Shown: piece by piece, positions 22,950 to 33,083 of the stretch
How the letters are laid out: each line of letters begins with the position of its first letter
Numbering within the stretch: position 1 is the stretch's first letter
NCBI GenBank assembly: GCA_019022495.1
Contig: JAFEKR010000001.1
Span: forward strand, 2,418,001-2,482,000
DNA length: 64,000 bases
Origin: Epichloe hybrida
Taxonomy: Eukaryota; Ascomycota; Sordariomycetes; Hypocreales; Clavicipitaceae
Direction of reading: 5' to 3'
Notes under the pieces: generated by a model
What the model was told of the DNA's origin: nothing
Seen by the model: the letters and a program-made list of their open reading frames with translations, nothing else
Database searches by the model: none
Translations under genes and position numbers: made by a program

Positions 22950-24740
22950 AATCTAATATACGTTAAGATTACCTTAATATTATAACATTAGGCAAGAAGA
23001 AAGCCCTTCCTCTAGGATCTTATTAATTAAACCTTGCGATTTATTATTATAATAATAACTTATATAATAATAAAGTAAAGGAAATCACTACCTTATACGC
23101 GTTCCTAATGCTTAAAGTAGCTAATATAGCTAATATAAAGATTAACATTTTATTTAATTAGTATAAGGCTAAAGCTATAGATAACTATTATAACTTCTAG
23201 AGACTTACTAAAAAGAAAGAACTTCTAAAAATTAATAAAAAGAACTACTAGGACCTAGTCTTTGCTCTTAAAGATATAAAGATCTTTAATAGCTAATAGG
23301 TTTACACTATAAAGTACCTAATTAATCTTAACCTATATCTAAAGGTAAGATAAGTTATAAGAGAAAACTAGAATCTAGAGGTCTTTAGTAATAAGGACCT
23401 TTATATAGTAGTAGCATACTTAGTTTCTTTATAAGTATTTTATACACTTATTATTACTTTTAACTATAATTAGTAGTAATATAATATTATAAATGCCTTC
23501 CTTAATGCAGAAGTATAAGGAGATATTTACATTAAATAACCTTATAGTTACTTAGATAGTATAACTAGAGTCTATAAGCTTAAAAGAGCTCTCTATAGCT
23601 TACCTATTTTTTCTCTTTAGTGGCTAGATAATATTACTAAGGAACTTAAATAGTAAGGCTTTAAGAGGCTATTAAGTAAACTCTGTATTTTTTAATGTAA
23701 TAATATTATACTTCTTTTATATATAAATAATATAATTATTATAGGAAAGACTCTTATAATTATTATAAATATTATTAAGGAATTATAGAAATACTATAAA
23801 TTAAAGTATTTAGGCAATATTAAGCTATTTCTTAGTATTGAATTTATCTATAATTATACTAATTATACTATGCTTCTTTACTAAAGGCTTTATATATAGA
23901 CTATTATAAAGAAATTTAATATTAATAACCTTAATACTTTAAACATTCCCTAGCTTCTAAAGACTATTATTCTAGCTAATTAAAAAGAGCTTAATATAGT
24001 CTATAACCTCTTTAACTAGGTAAAATAAATAGGAAGCTTTAACTAGCATTTAGTATTTATATAACCTAATATTATATTTATAGTTAATTAACTTTATAGT
24101 GTGAATTCCGCACTAAAGTAAGTATATATAAATCTTAAGAAATACCTTTAGCAATACCTTATAGAAGTAAATAATTTAGGAATTATTCTTAGAGAATATA
24201 GTTCTTTAGACCTTAAATTAATACTTTAAGTAAAGGGATTTAGTAATGCCTCTCTTGCTAATAACCTAGATATAAGACATTAAACTATAAGGCATATTAT
24301 AACCCTTGCTAGAGAATATATCCTTTAGTAGTTAAAGAAATAAACTCTTATAACCCTTAGCTTTATAAAAGCTAAATTTATTAACCTTATACTAACTAGC
24401 CTCTTAATGCTCTAGGTTACTTAACTTCTTAATAACTTTAGGATTAAGTAATTATACCTCTTACTACTATTTATAGATAGCTAGAATATAAAAGCTAATA
24501 TGCTTAATAAGAAGCATAAGGGACACACTTATTATATTAATTTACGCTATAAATAGATTATATAGAAAGCTTATTAAGGGGATTTTTATCTTTAATAGAT
24601 TAGCACTAAATAAATAATTACTAATAGATTTATAAAAGGTCTAGAATATATTAAATATAGTAATTTTATATGCTTTCTTTAAATAATAAAGGCTAAGGAC
24701 TTTATAAAGGGAGATATTTTAGAAGCTTTATAAATAACCT
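22950..24740 (+). pseudogene. Copia reverse transcriptase and RNase H relic
   Basis: Around 23490 the frame reads NAFLNAEV-stop-GDIYIK, then RVYKLKRALYSLPIFSL-stop-WLDNITKELK, then ILLLYINNIIIIGK. These match the Copia blocks AFLNADLxEEIYM, VYxLKRALYGLKQxPRLW and LLLYVDDIIIxG, the last being the catalytic aspartate box with Asp changed to Asn. Near 24495-24640 the fragments KKHKGHTYYINLRYK, then FIKGLEYIK, match the RNase H end (SKHIDIRYHFIRE, ...GLTKPL). The parts upstream (protease, integrase) are missing, since gag breaks off at the Gypsy and RT begins soon after it. Confidence 0.85.
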
Positions 24741-24796
24741 TAATTTTCTACTTTTCTTTCTTCTTTATTACTAGCTAGATATACTACTAGGGGCAG

Positions 24797-25065
24797 TGTT
24801 AAGGATATTCATAGCCTTATATTATAGCCTTAGATATTAGGCATTACTCTTATTATCCTCTCTTTATTTAATAATATAGCTTCCTGCATTGCGTTTAATA
24901 TTGCGGTTTATTGTAGGCTTTGTTTAAAGACCTAGATTTATTACTTATAGATTTAAAGCTTATAAGCTTCCCTTTTCTCTTCTAGATTACGAATTCCTAG
25001 ATAGCAATTCTACATCATCATCTTATCTTCTAACCACTCTTTGCCTCCGTCTGCATCATTCCACA
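24797..25065 (+). repeat. Copia 3' LTR (269 bp)
   Basis: It begins TGTTAAGG and ends CATTCCACA. Its first roughly 120 bp carry many G-to-A and C-to-T changes relative to the 5' LTR. Its last roughly 55 bp are near-ancestral, mirroring the 5' copy. Normal-composition DNA resumes at once after it. Confidence 0.92.
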
Positions 25066-25070
25066 GGGAA
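25066..25070. repeat. Copia target-site duplication, right copy (GGGAA)
   Basis: Exact partner of 12713-12717. Confidence 0.92.
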
Positions 25071-25291
25071 GAAGAATCAAGAGGACCTCCATGTGGGAAC
25101 CCCCACAAGCTCAACGCAGTTGGTTCATGCAATAACTTCACGTTGCCATGGACATATCTGGCCTTGACCTGTGAACGCGCGCATGGTATTTCAAAACGAC
25201 GCACAGGCTTAAAGAGAATCTGTATTCCATCTGTTGTTCGAGTTGAGCAAGACAACCGGGCCATGCTCATGAGTTTTTTGTAACAAAGACC

Positions 25292-27796
25292 ATGGTCATC
25301 CAAAGACGACCTGCACTCGCCGCCATCTTGAAGCCCTTGACCACTGAAACCCACGCTGAAATGGCGCTCACTCAACCTTCATTACGCGACAAGCTCGCTC
25401 ATTTTGACTCCATGAAGAGGTCGTCTGAGGAATCTGGAGACTCTGACGATGGAGATGGCTTCGCTGCCGCAGAACAGCTGGATCGACAGCGCCGCATGAG
25501 CTTCTTTCTCAACAGTCAAAGCGCACCTGTTGGATCTACCGTATTGGCGGCAGAAGATGTGGCAAACGACAGACGTCATCACCACCACCCTGTTCGAAGA
25601 GAGGAAGCGAGGACCACGACGACACCAATCATCAAAGCCACGCAGCAGCAGCAGCAGCAGCAGCAGCACACGCGCACCCGCGTACACGAACTCCTGGATT
25701 CAACAGGAGATGAGACCGTGATACCGGAAACAGCGCGGGTGAGCAAAACGCAGCAGCGAAAAGTCAGGACTCCCTTGCCTTTGCCCAGACATTTGGACAG
25801 TGCCATGACGATGGACTCACCCTCTCTGAAGGCAATCAAGGGGAAGAAGCGAAAACGCGAGAGTCTTAACATTCGGCCCGAGAGGGAGCAGATGTTCAAG
25901 GATCTCCAGTTCTACTACATTCCTAATGATGATATTGCGCCCGCACGGAGGTTGCGGATCAACAAGGCTCGCGAATTCGGGGCTTCCTGGACTCGCGACC
26001 CCATGACGGCCACGCACATCATCGTCGACAAGGATATTGCGTATAGCGATGTCAAGAAGATTATTGGCGCAGGAGGACCGAACACGAAAGTAGTTGTGAA
26101 TGAGGAGTACCCCGTCGATTGTATACGGTTTCGATCGGTGCTCGACTATAGTCAGAAGAAGTACAGGGTCCCTGGTCAACCGCTTGAAATTCAGGAAACA
26201 GAAGAGGGACAGGAAGTCACTGCTACGATAGACGGCCAGCCGACGAGCTCGAACGAATCGACGAGCTCGCTGGAAGTAAAGCCGCAGCATCGAAATGCCA
26301 GGAAATGGGGCGGCCATATCGCAGAGCTGGGCACGGGCACGCCGTCGAGGAGCAATGAGGGATCGAACGATGGAGGTGCTGTTGGGAAGGGCATCGAGAG
26401 TGCGCCCGCGGCGGTGGGTTCGCAACCCCTCAGCTTGGAAGTCATGGCATTGGAGATCATGGGAGACGCGTCGGAAACGGGGGATACAACTGGCAAGAAC
26501 AGGGAGCACAGGGGTGACGAGTTGTCACAGTACATTACGATGATGCAAGAGTTCAAGGACCTCCCGCTGGATCATGACGAAGACGATGATGACACCCGAT
26601 CTTCTGCGACCGACCAAGGTGAACAGCACTCTGACGAAGAAGAAGGCTCAAGATCCGAAGATGAGCAGGAGACGCCCAAGGGCGTGAAGAAGAACCAAGT
26701 TGGGCCTAAAAACAAAGCCACACGTTTCGAGGACCGGTTCGCCTGCAACCAGGCAGGTGCACAAAACGCGGGCGCGAACAACCCCAACTCGAGGACCATT
26801 GAGGTCCTGCAAAGCATGGCCGACTACTACGATCGAGTCAGCGACCACTGGAGGACGATGGGGTATCGCAAAGCCATCACCACATTAAAAAGACATGACA
26901 GTAAGATCACCACGGAGGAGGAGGCCTTCAAATTGCCGCACATTGGGCGAAGGATCGCCCAAAAGATTGAAGAGATTGTCACGACGAACGAGCTGCGGCG
27001 ACTCAAGTATGCCGAGGAAGAGCCCACCGACAGCGCCTTGCAGCTATTCCTCAAAATATACGGCGTGGGCACCAAGCAGGCGCAGCAATGGCTCTCCAAG
27101 GGCTACCGAACGCTGGACGACGTCAAGACCAAGGCAAAGCTAAACCCAAGCCAACGAATTGGCGTCGACCATCTCGACGACCTGAACACCCGGATTCCCC
27201 GTCGCGAAGTGGAGGCTCTCGGGGCATACGTCGAGAAAGCCGCGGCCAAGGTCGATCCCCTCGTGAAGTTGATCATCGGAGGAAGTTATCGCAGAGGATC
27301 CCCCAGCTCCAACGACATCGACCTCATCGTGACCAAGACAAACACGGACTCCGTCTCGCAGCTGCGGCCCTTCCTCACGGAGCTCACCCGAGTCCTGACA
27401 GACGATGGCTTCCTCACCGCCCGTCTCGCCTCGTTCCACTCCCGCGCGGACGGCAGTAAATTCCACGGATGCTGCGTTCTCCCACGCACAAGGGGCATCA
27501 ACGATGGAGACCATCGACCGGTCTGGCGACGGATCGATTTTCTGCTGGTCCCCGAGACGGAAATGGGCGGTGCGCTGATCTACTTTACGGGGAACGACAT
27601 TTTCAATCGGAGCATGAGGCTGCTGGCGTCGAAGAAGGGAATGCGCTTGAATCAGAGGGGTTTGTATATAAATGTGTTGAGGGGCGCGGCGAGGGAGAAG
27701 GTGACGATGGGGCAGTTGGTGGAGGGGAGATGCGAGAGGAGGATATTTGAGATTCTGGGGGTGAAGTGGCGCGAGCCGAGGGAGAGGTGGTGCTGA
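25292..27796 (+). CDS. POL4: Family X DNA polymerase (Pol4/Pol lambda-like) with BRCT domain
   Basis: A single-exon protein of 834 residues, a nuclear gap-filling polymerase expected to act in non-homologous end joining and base-excision repair. In order: an acidic and poly-Gln N-terminal tail; a BRCT domain at about residues 198-290 (FKDLQFYYIPNDD ... THIIVDKDI ... VVVNEEYPVDC); an acidic linker; the 8-kDa and fingers helix-hairpin-helix motifs (LPHIGRRIAQKIEEI, LKIYGVGTKQAQQWL); and the palm. The catalytic pair is GSYRRGSPSSNDIDLIVT (DxD, about residue 676) and the third aspartate lies in WRRIDFLLVP. The end matches the family (FNRSMRLLASKKGMRLNQRGLY). An alternative start, MALTQPSL, lies at 25361. 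The outer retroelement ends 226 bp upstream, so its insertion split the promoter region. Confidence 0.9.
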   Translation: MVIQRRPALAAILKPLTTETHAEMALTQPSLRDKLAHFDSMKRSSEESGDSDDGDGFAAAEQLDRQRRMSFFLNSQSAPVGSTVLAAEDVANDRRHHHHPVRREEARTTTTPIIKATQQQQQQQQHTRTRVHELLDSTGDETVIPETARVSKTQQRKVRTPLPLPRHLDSAMTMDSPSLKAIKGKKRKRESLNIRPEREQMFKDLQFYYIPNDDIAPARRLRINKAREFGASWTRDPMTATHIIVDKDIAYSDVKKIIGAGGPNTKVVVNEEYPVDCIRFRSVLDYSQKKYRVPGQPLEIQETEEGQEVTATIDGQPTSSNESTSSLEVKPQHRNARKWGGHIAELGTGTPSRSNEGSNDGGAVGKGIESAPAAVGSQPLSLEVMALEIMGDASETGDTTGKNREHRGDELSQYITMMQEFKDLPLDHDEDDDDTRSSATDQGEQHSDEEEGSRSEDEQETPKGVKKNQVGPKNKATRFEDRFACNQAGAQNAGANNPNSRTIEVLQSMADYYDRVSDHWRTMGYRKAITTLKRHDSKITTEEEAFKLPHIGRRIAQKIEEIVTTNELRRLKYAEEEPTDSALQLFLKIYGVGTKQAQQWLSKGYRTLDDVKTKAKLNPSQRIGVDHLDDLNTRIPRREVEALGAYVEKAAAKVDPLVKLIIGGSYRRGSPSSNDIDLIVTKTNTDSVSQLRPFLTELTRVLTDDGFLTARLASFHSRADGSKFHGCCVLPRTRGINDGDHRPVWRRIDFLLVPETEMGGALIYFTGNDIFNRSMRLLASKKGMRLNQRGLYINVLRGAAREKVTMGQLVEGRCERRIFEILGVKWREPRERWC

Positions 27797-28458
27797 GCAG
27801 ACTTGAAGAAGAATGAATTCATCCAAGGTTGATTGATGGGCGGGATGCGATGTAGTTTATTTGGCGACATCTGCACTCGGTGCTGGATTGGATCGCAACA
27901 GCATTAAAAACTGCAATTGTGCAATGCACCAGTTTACGTCGGGTGCTTGCAGCTTGCCCGTCAATCACATGTCACAACTTTGCGAGGGGTTTTTGGTGCG
28001 TCATCTGCACGACTGGTTGCTCGGGGCGCAGGTTACCGCACAGGGTTCCCACTATTATTTTGCCAGCTGCCAGCGCCCGAAGAAGCGCTTCTTCCTCCCG
28101 TTCCGAGGCTCTAAAATACGGATTAATGCCGAACCAACTGCGCCAGGTCCGGGCCAGCCTTTTTTTTTTCTCCCTCACGGGCCAGATCTCTCTGCCTGCC
28201 CGTCTCGACTTGTTATTATCCCTCAAACTCGACGACTCACAACCCCTCGAGCCGATTTCTTCCGTTCTCATCGTGCCCTGGTAATCCCTCCCGATGCGCC
28301 GAATGCGCCGAGTGCTGTGATTCTTGGTACCTTTCCAGACGCGCTCTTTCTGCACCAAGGCGCCCGCGTCTCCGAACGGCGTCCGCCAGCGACTTACCCT
28401 TAGTACTTCTTCTTACCCACTATTTACCGAGGCACATAATCCGTATATTGCCAAGATC

Positions 28459-29521
28459 ATGGCGACGTCGCTTGATGCCCTCAAGGTGCGGACGAGATAG
28501 CGACGGGTTTAGAAACGAGACATTTTGGGAGTCGATGGAATAGAGGGGTTTTGAAGGCTAACGGTGTTTCTTTTTCTTGTGCAGGGCGCTCTGGAGCGCA
28601 TCGTTCTCGACCCGCGCTACCACGATATCTTGTCTCTGCTGAAGACGGCTCGCAATGGCGCTGTGTACGGATCGAAAGTGCGGTTTCCGCATGCGCTGGT
28701 GTACGTTTTGCTTGTGATGCGCTTGGATTCCAAATGAGAGAACAGGTGTAAAAAAAAAAAAAAGGAAGAAGAAAAGAAAAGAAAAAGAGGCTAATTATTC
28801 ATGTCGTTACTCAGGATGATTTTCCTCTTTCGATCTGGAACGTATGTCGAATGACCTCCCTGTCGTAAAAGAGAATGCGTTGTTGCTGATGGCGATGTGA
28901 ACTTTGCGCAGATTCCGACAAAAGATTGCTCTCGTGTTGAGAGCTACGAAGAAGCATGCTTCGAATCTGGCTCGCTTCGCGACGATATATAAATTGACGA
29001 CGTTGGCGCTGAAGTACTATGGTCCCAACCAGGGCAAGGAGGGTGAGTACCGCCGCCATTCAATTGTTGGGCGTGGGCGGCCATCATCTATGATGCAAGT
29101 CCTTTTGAAGAGAAAAGACTAACGGGTGAATGCCACTTGTTGAGGTCCCTACGACTCCTTCATCGGCGGCTTACTCGGCGGCTACATCGTCTTCGGCCAA
29201 CGCTCCAAGCGCAATGGCAAAATCTCGTCCGTCAGCCAGCAAATCGTCATCTACATCTTTGCGCGTGTTGCCCTGGCGCTCGCCCGCGTTGCTGTCAAGC
29301 CAGGACACGGCCTCGCCGTCGTTTCGGAAGAGCCCTTGTCCTCACGAATCAGTTACTACGCCTGGCCGGCGTTCGCATCCCTGTCCTGGGGCATGGTCAT
29401 GTTGTTGTTCAAGACGCACCCCGAGGACCTGCAGTCGAGTTTGCGCAGTAGCATGACGTATATCTACAAGGACTGTGACGAGTGGGACTCGTTGCGCACC
29501 CTGCTTTGGCATAATAAATAG
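28459..29521 (+). CDS. PXMP4: Peroxisomal membrane protein 4-like (PXMP4/PMP24, Tim17 family)
   Basis: Five exons (28459-28485, 28585-28700, 28815-28841, 28912-29042, 29145-29521) encode 225 residues. Two exons are only 27 nt long; all junctions are GT-AG and the frame closes exactly. The protein begins MATSLDALKGALERIVLDP, followed by LKTARNGAVYGSKVRFPHALVM, IFLFRSGTFRQKI, and a glycine-rich FIGGLLGGYIVFG segment. These are hallmarks of the PXMP4 branch of the Tim17/22/23 superfamily of integral membrane proteins. Several hydrophobic segments are visible in the C-terminal half (IVIYIFARVALALARVAV, YYAWPAFASLSWGMVMLLF). The molecular function of the family is unsettled; location in the peroxisomal membrane is inferred from homologues. 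Confidence 0.88.
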
Positions 29522-29955
29522 ATATATAGACGGCTCTTTTGCAGGTGCCATGTGGGAAGGGCCCAGGGCCCAGGGGCAAATCGCTTAAATTCGGGCTTGG
29601 GAAACAGAACGATGAGATTATAGGAAGACAATGTACACACATTTGTCTGCTGCAGAGGGAGGAGGGTAGGCTCCATAGTTCAAAGGCTTGTTTGGCATAG
29701 CATGACGATGATGTTTCAGACAGGTACGGACTAACTATGTATATTTCAAGATGAAGAGGCACCACCGCAGGTACGTACCTATTCGTACATGTATGTATGT
29801 AACAAGGGTTAAACAGGAGCAGGTCGGTCACTGCCCCACCACTCCTACCTACTCCTGTCCACCCCGCCGAGATGCCTCATTGTGATGATATCACATCAGT
29901 TCCACTTTCCCATTTCCGTGTACAAAACACCTTTCCCAGCTGTTGTCTCAAACAA

Positions 29956-30015
29956 CCCACGTCACAACCCACGTCACAACCCACGTCACAACCCACGTCA
30001 CAACCCACGTCCCCT
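29956..30015 (+). repeat. 12-bp tandem repeat with ACGTCA motifs upstream of CSN4
   Basis: Four perfect copies of CCCACGTCACAA and a fifth diverging copy lie 56-115 bp before the CSN4 start codon. Each perfect copy holds ACGTCA, a half-site recognised by bZIP/CREB-type factors. The repeat length is a multiple of three and the frame is open into CSN4, so an N-terminally extended product from an ATG at 29885 cannot be excluded. Confidence 0.8.
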
Positions 30016-30070
30016 CCCCCCGAAGAAGAGAGAGAGTTTACAGGGAAGCGGCATCACAAAAAAGCAGGCC

Positions 30071-31472
30071 ATGGCGCCCAATGCAAAAGTCGTCGAAGCT
30101 CTATCCCAAGCCGAATCAGCACCGGGAGAAAAGGGCACCGCGTACGAAGCTCTCCTCGCCAACATCAAGAACCTGTCCTCGCCGCCCAGCGCCATCGACG
30201 ACCTCAATGCCATCGTCGACTCCTTCTTCGGCCAAACCCTCGGCGTGGTGTCTACGCGAGCAGTCCTCGGCAGCTTCGTGACGACGCTCAAGTCCCTCGA
30301 CAACGAGGACGCGTGGATCGAGGTCGGCACGCGCACGCTCTCGGTGCTCGCCTCGCAGCCCTCGTCGTTCCTCGACGCCGCGGCCACGCTCTGCGAGCTC
30401 GTTGCCACGGCCTACGAGAGCAACGAGGACTTCCTCGGCGCCGCCAAGATGCTCGCCGAGATCCCCCTCGACAGCTCCCAGCGGAAAGTGACGGACGAGG
30501 AAAAGGCGAGGGTGTGGATCCGCATCGTCCGCAACTATCTCGAGGAGGACGACTCGACGGCCGCCGAGACGTACGTCAACAAGCTCAAGAACATCATGCA
30601 CATGATTGCCGACCAGGACCTGACGCTGCACTTTCGGCTGTCCCAGGCGCGCATCCAGGATGCCAAGAGGGATTTCTTGTCCGCCGCGCAGCGGTACCAC
30701 GAGATCAGTCTGTCGTCGGCGATTGCCGACGAGGAGCGCCTGCACACGCTGGCCATGGCCATCAAGTGTGCCATCCTGGCGCCCGCCGGGCCCCTGAGGA
30801 GCCGCATGCTGGGGAGGCTCTACAAGGACGACCGGGCCGTGCAGCTGGCCGAGTTTGGGATACTGGAGAAGATGTTCCTCGACAGACTGCTGTCTCAGGC
30901 CGAGGTGGACTCGTTCGCCGAGGGCCTGCAGCCGCATCAGCTGGCCACGACGTCGGATGGGTCGACGGTGCTGGCCAAGGCTGTGGTCGAGCACAACTTG
31001 CTGGGCGCGTCGAGGCTGTACAGCAACATTGGCTTCGAGGCCCTGGGGTCGCTGCTGGGACTCGACGCCGACAGGGCCGAGGAGACGACGGCCCGCATGA
31101 TTGAGCAGGGACGCCTGGTCGGTCGCATGGATCAGCTGGATGGCATTGTGTGGTTCGAGGGGGGCGAGGCGTCTGGCGAGAAGGGCAGTGGGAGGGCTGA
31201 AGTTGTCGCGGGCAAGGAGATGCGCAGATGGGATGCCAATGTGGAGAGTCTGGCCGAGGAGGTCGAGAACGTGACAAACTCTCTACAAAGGGAGTTTCCT
31301 GTGAGTTCCCTTTTTTTGTTTTGTGTGTGTGTGTTTTTTTCTTCTTGTTTCCCTTGGCGCCCTTTCAACGTGTCCGTTACTTCGTCGTCGGTTTCTCCAT
31401 GTAATCCGGGCATAGGTGTGATGCTGACTCTTCACTGCACAGGATTTTGTCGCGGCCAATCTCGTTGTATAA
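30071..31472 (+). CDS. csn4: COP9 signalosome subunit 4
   Basis: Predicted 419-residue PCI-domain subunit of the COP9 signalosome, the nuclear/cytoplasmic complex that removes Nedd8 from cullins and so tunes SCF ubiquitin ligases. It has two exons, 30071-31300 and 31443-31472. The second supplies only the last nine residues (DFVAANLVV) after a 142-bp intron. The N-terminal two-thirds is alpha-helical repeat sequence (RKVTDEEKARVWIRIVRNYLEE, AETYVNKLKNIM, LHFRLSQARIQDAKRDFLSAAQRYHEIS). The PCI winged helix is recognisable as EFGILEKMFLDRLLSQAEVDSFAEGL, then GASRLYSNIGFEALGSLLGL, and EQGRLVGRMDQLDGIVWFEGG. The start MAPNAKVVEAL suits the family; an in-frame ATG exists farther upstream. In Aspergillus the complex controls development and light responses, which may hold here. 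Confidence 0.92.
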
Positions 31473-31661
31473 GCTCATCAGCGCCACATGGATTGGCACC
31501 CTGTCCTTGTTATTTTCTTCTGAGCATCCCTGCTGGCGGCGTTTGCAAGGCATGGATGGCACACAAGACGGAGCATGATGGGGACGAGGAGCATGTTTAG
31601 ATATATACTTTGTTGTCTCGACGACAACTTGAGATGCCACGGGTCGGCCAGCTTGGTTCCC

Positions 31662-32701
31662 TCAATACAAGTCCTTCTTGCGCACCACAACGTATCCCTC
31701 GCTCAGTTTCTTCGGATTTCCACTCTCTTCCTCAAACACTGCATTGTCGGCGGTTTTCCTCGGCCGTCTCGACTGACTGGGCGCCGTTGCCCGCGCCTGC
31801 TCTGCCGAGGAGAGTGCCGCGAGGAATCCCTCGGCAATGTGTTCGCCCATCCAGTCGTATCCTCTGGCCGTCAAATGAATCCCGTCATCCCAATACTCTG
31901 CCCTGTCCTCTTCCGAAAGTGAGTGGTATGGTATCTTGGCATGGAGATCGAACGCATAGCTGTGCAACGAATCAAAAAGTGTCAGCGTCGGAAGACTCGG
32001 ATCGAGGTGGCGGCGCCGCAGGAACGCACAAGTTTCTTTCTCTGTGATTCAATATCAGCCGGTTCACCTCGGCTCTGTCGCCGACTAGCCACCGAAGGCC
32101 GGCTTCGGATTCTGGAATCGTCAGGGCGAGGACTTTGTTGCCCTTGCAGAGGGGCACGTCCCAGTTTGCTTGGAAGGCGTCGTAGATGTCTTCTGTGGGG
32201 ACTCGGTACGCTAGGTCACTGGCGTGGGGTGTCATGTCAGTTTGCGTTATCGTGAACGGGTGGGTTTGTGGGAATGGGAAGAAATAAATACTTTGTGCCT
32301 GCTAGCATGATGACCCAGTCATAATGACGCCTGTCGCCTAGAGTTTGGGAGAGGCACGAGTTAGATACGTTGACGCACGCATGGGTTCTTGGTGGTGATT
32401 TGCCAGGTCGATGCGGGAGGCTATATATATATCTTGGGGGGAGCTCGATTGATGTCTGGGATGATGAATGCCTCCGGGGGGGTTCTATACATTCGTTTTT
32501 CAACCTCTCGTTGAAGGCGGGCCATGAGCCGACGTCTCCTGATTTCCCGTTGTGGTGCACGTTGATGGTCATGTGCGGGAGCGCCGCCTGTAGCTTTGCC
32601 TTGAAGGCTATCGAGTATGGATGGGAGCTCGTGCCGTAGTGGTGGTAGCCGGAGGTGAGGGAGTCACCGAAGCAGAGTATGTTCAGCGTTTCGTCGGCCA
32701 T
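31662..32701 (-). CDS. SGNH/GDSL-type hydrolase
   Basis: Four exons on the minus strand (32701-32491, 32337-32292, 32218-32030, 31959-31662) give 247 residues with an exact frame. The SGNH signature is complete: block I ILCFGDSLTSGYH (nucleophile Ser) near residue 10; block II Gly in GKSGDVGSW; block III MLAGTND, formed across the second intron; and block V YWDDGIHLTARGYDWMGEHIAEG with Asp and His. There is no signal peptide, so it is probably an intracellular esterase or lipase-like enzyme of unknown substrate. The C-terminal tail is basic and polar. The start MADETLNILCFGDSL was chosen because it places the nucleophile at the usual distance; an upstream in-frame ATG at 32809 is less likely. 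It lies tail to tail with CSN4, with about 190 bp between the stop codons. Confidence 0.88.
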
Positions 32702-33083
32702 GGGGGGCAAGTCTGGAATGCCGACTGACCGGTGACTGACTGGTGTTTCTCTTGGGTGAAGATGGGGTGCGGGTTGGGTGCGGTTGGTGGTGGGTGATGT
32801 TTTTGTCACTGTTTGTCACCGGGGGAAGGTGCCTATCTATTATCATAATGTACAGTGGGGTTGTACAGTGGGGTGTACTCCCCTATGTAGGCCGGATAAC
32901 TGGGGGCTACTACGGATAACTCGTGCCCCGTACACCCCACCACGAAATATCCACTACCCCGCCAATTTTTTTTTTTTTTTTTTTCCTCACGTTGCGCAGC
33001 GCTCCGTCTCAACCTTTCGCTGCTGCGTTGTTTTTTTTGTCTTCTTCATCAACCCAGAGGACCTCGGTGCCCATTCATACACC

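Larger units (their letters stand above)
12718..25065 (+). mobile_element. RIP-degraded Copia LTR retrotransposon, 12.3 kb with nested insertions
   Basis: The outer element of the nest is bounded by 269-bp direct LTRs that begin TGTT and end CA, with a perfect 5-bp target duplication. Its own parts are a primer-binding site at 12987, gag relic about 13640-14610, and reverse transcriptase/RNase H relic about 22950-24740. A polypurine stretch AGGGGCAG lies directly before the 3' LTR. A Gypsy element occupies 14616-22905 and divides it. The interior is heavily AT-biased, with CA/TG dinucleotides largely gone and TAG/TAA in place of coding triplets. It is dead. The orientation is + from the reading direction of gag and RT. 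Protease and integrase of the Copia could not be found between gag and RT. Confidence 0.93.

Noticed and set aside
27861..28403. 180-codon open frame between the polymerase and PXMP4-like genes
   Set aside because: Low-complexity translation without family resemblance; the region is better explained as 3' UTR and promoter.
29872..31104. 410-codon + frame overlapping CSN4 out of frame
   Set aside because: It is an Arg-rich shadow of the GC-rich CSN4 coding sequence.
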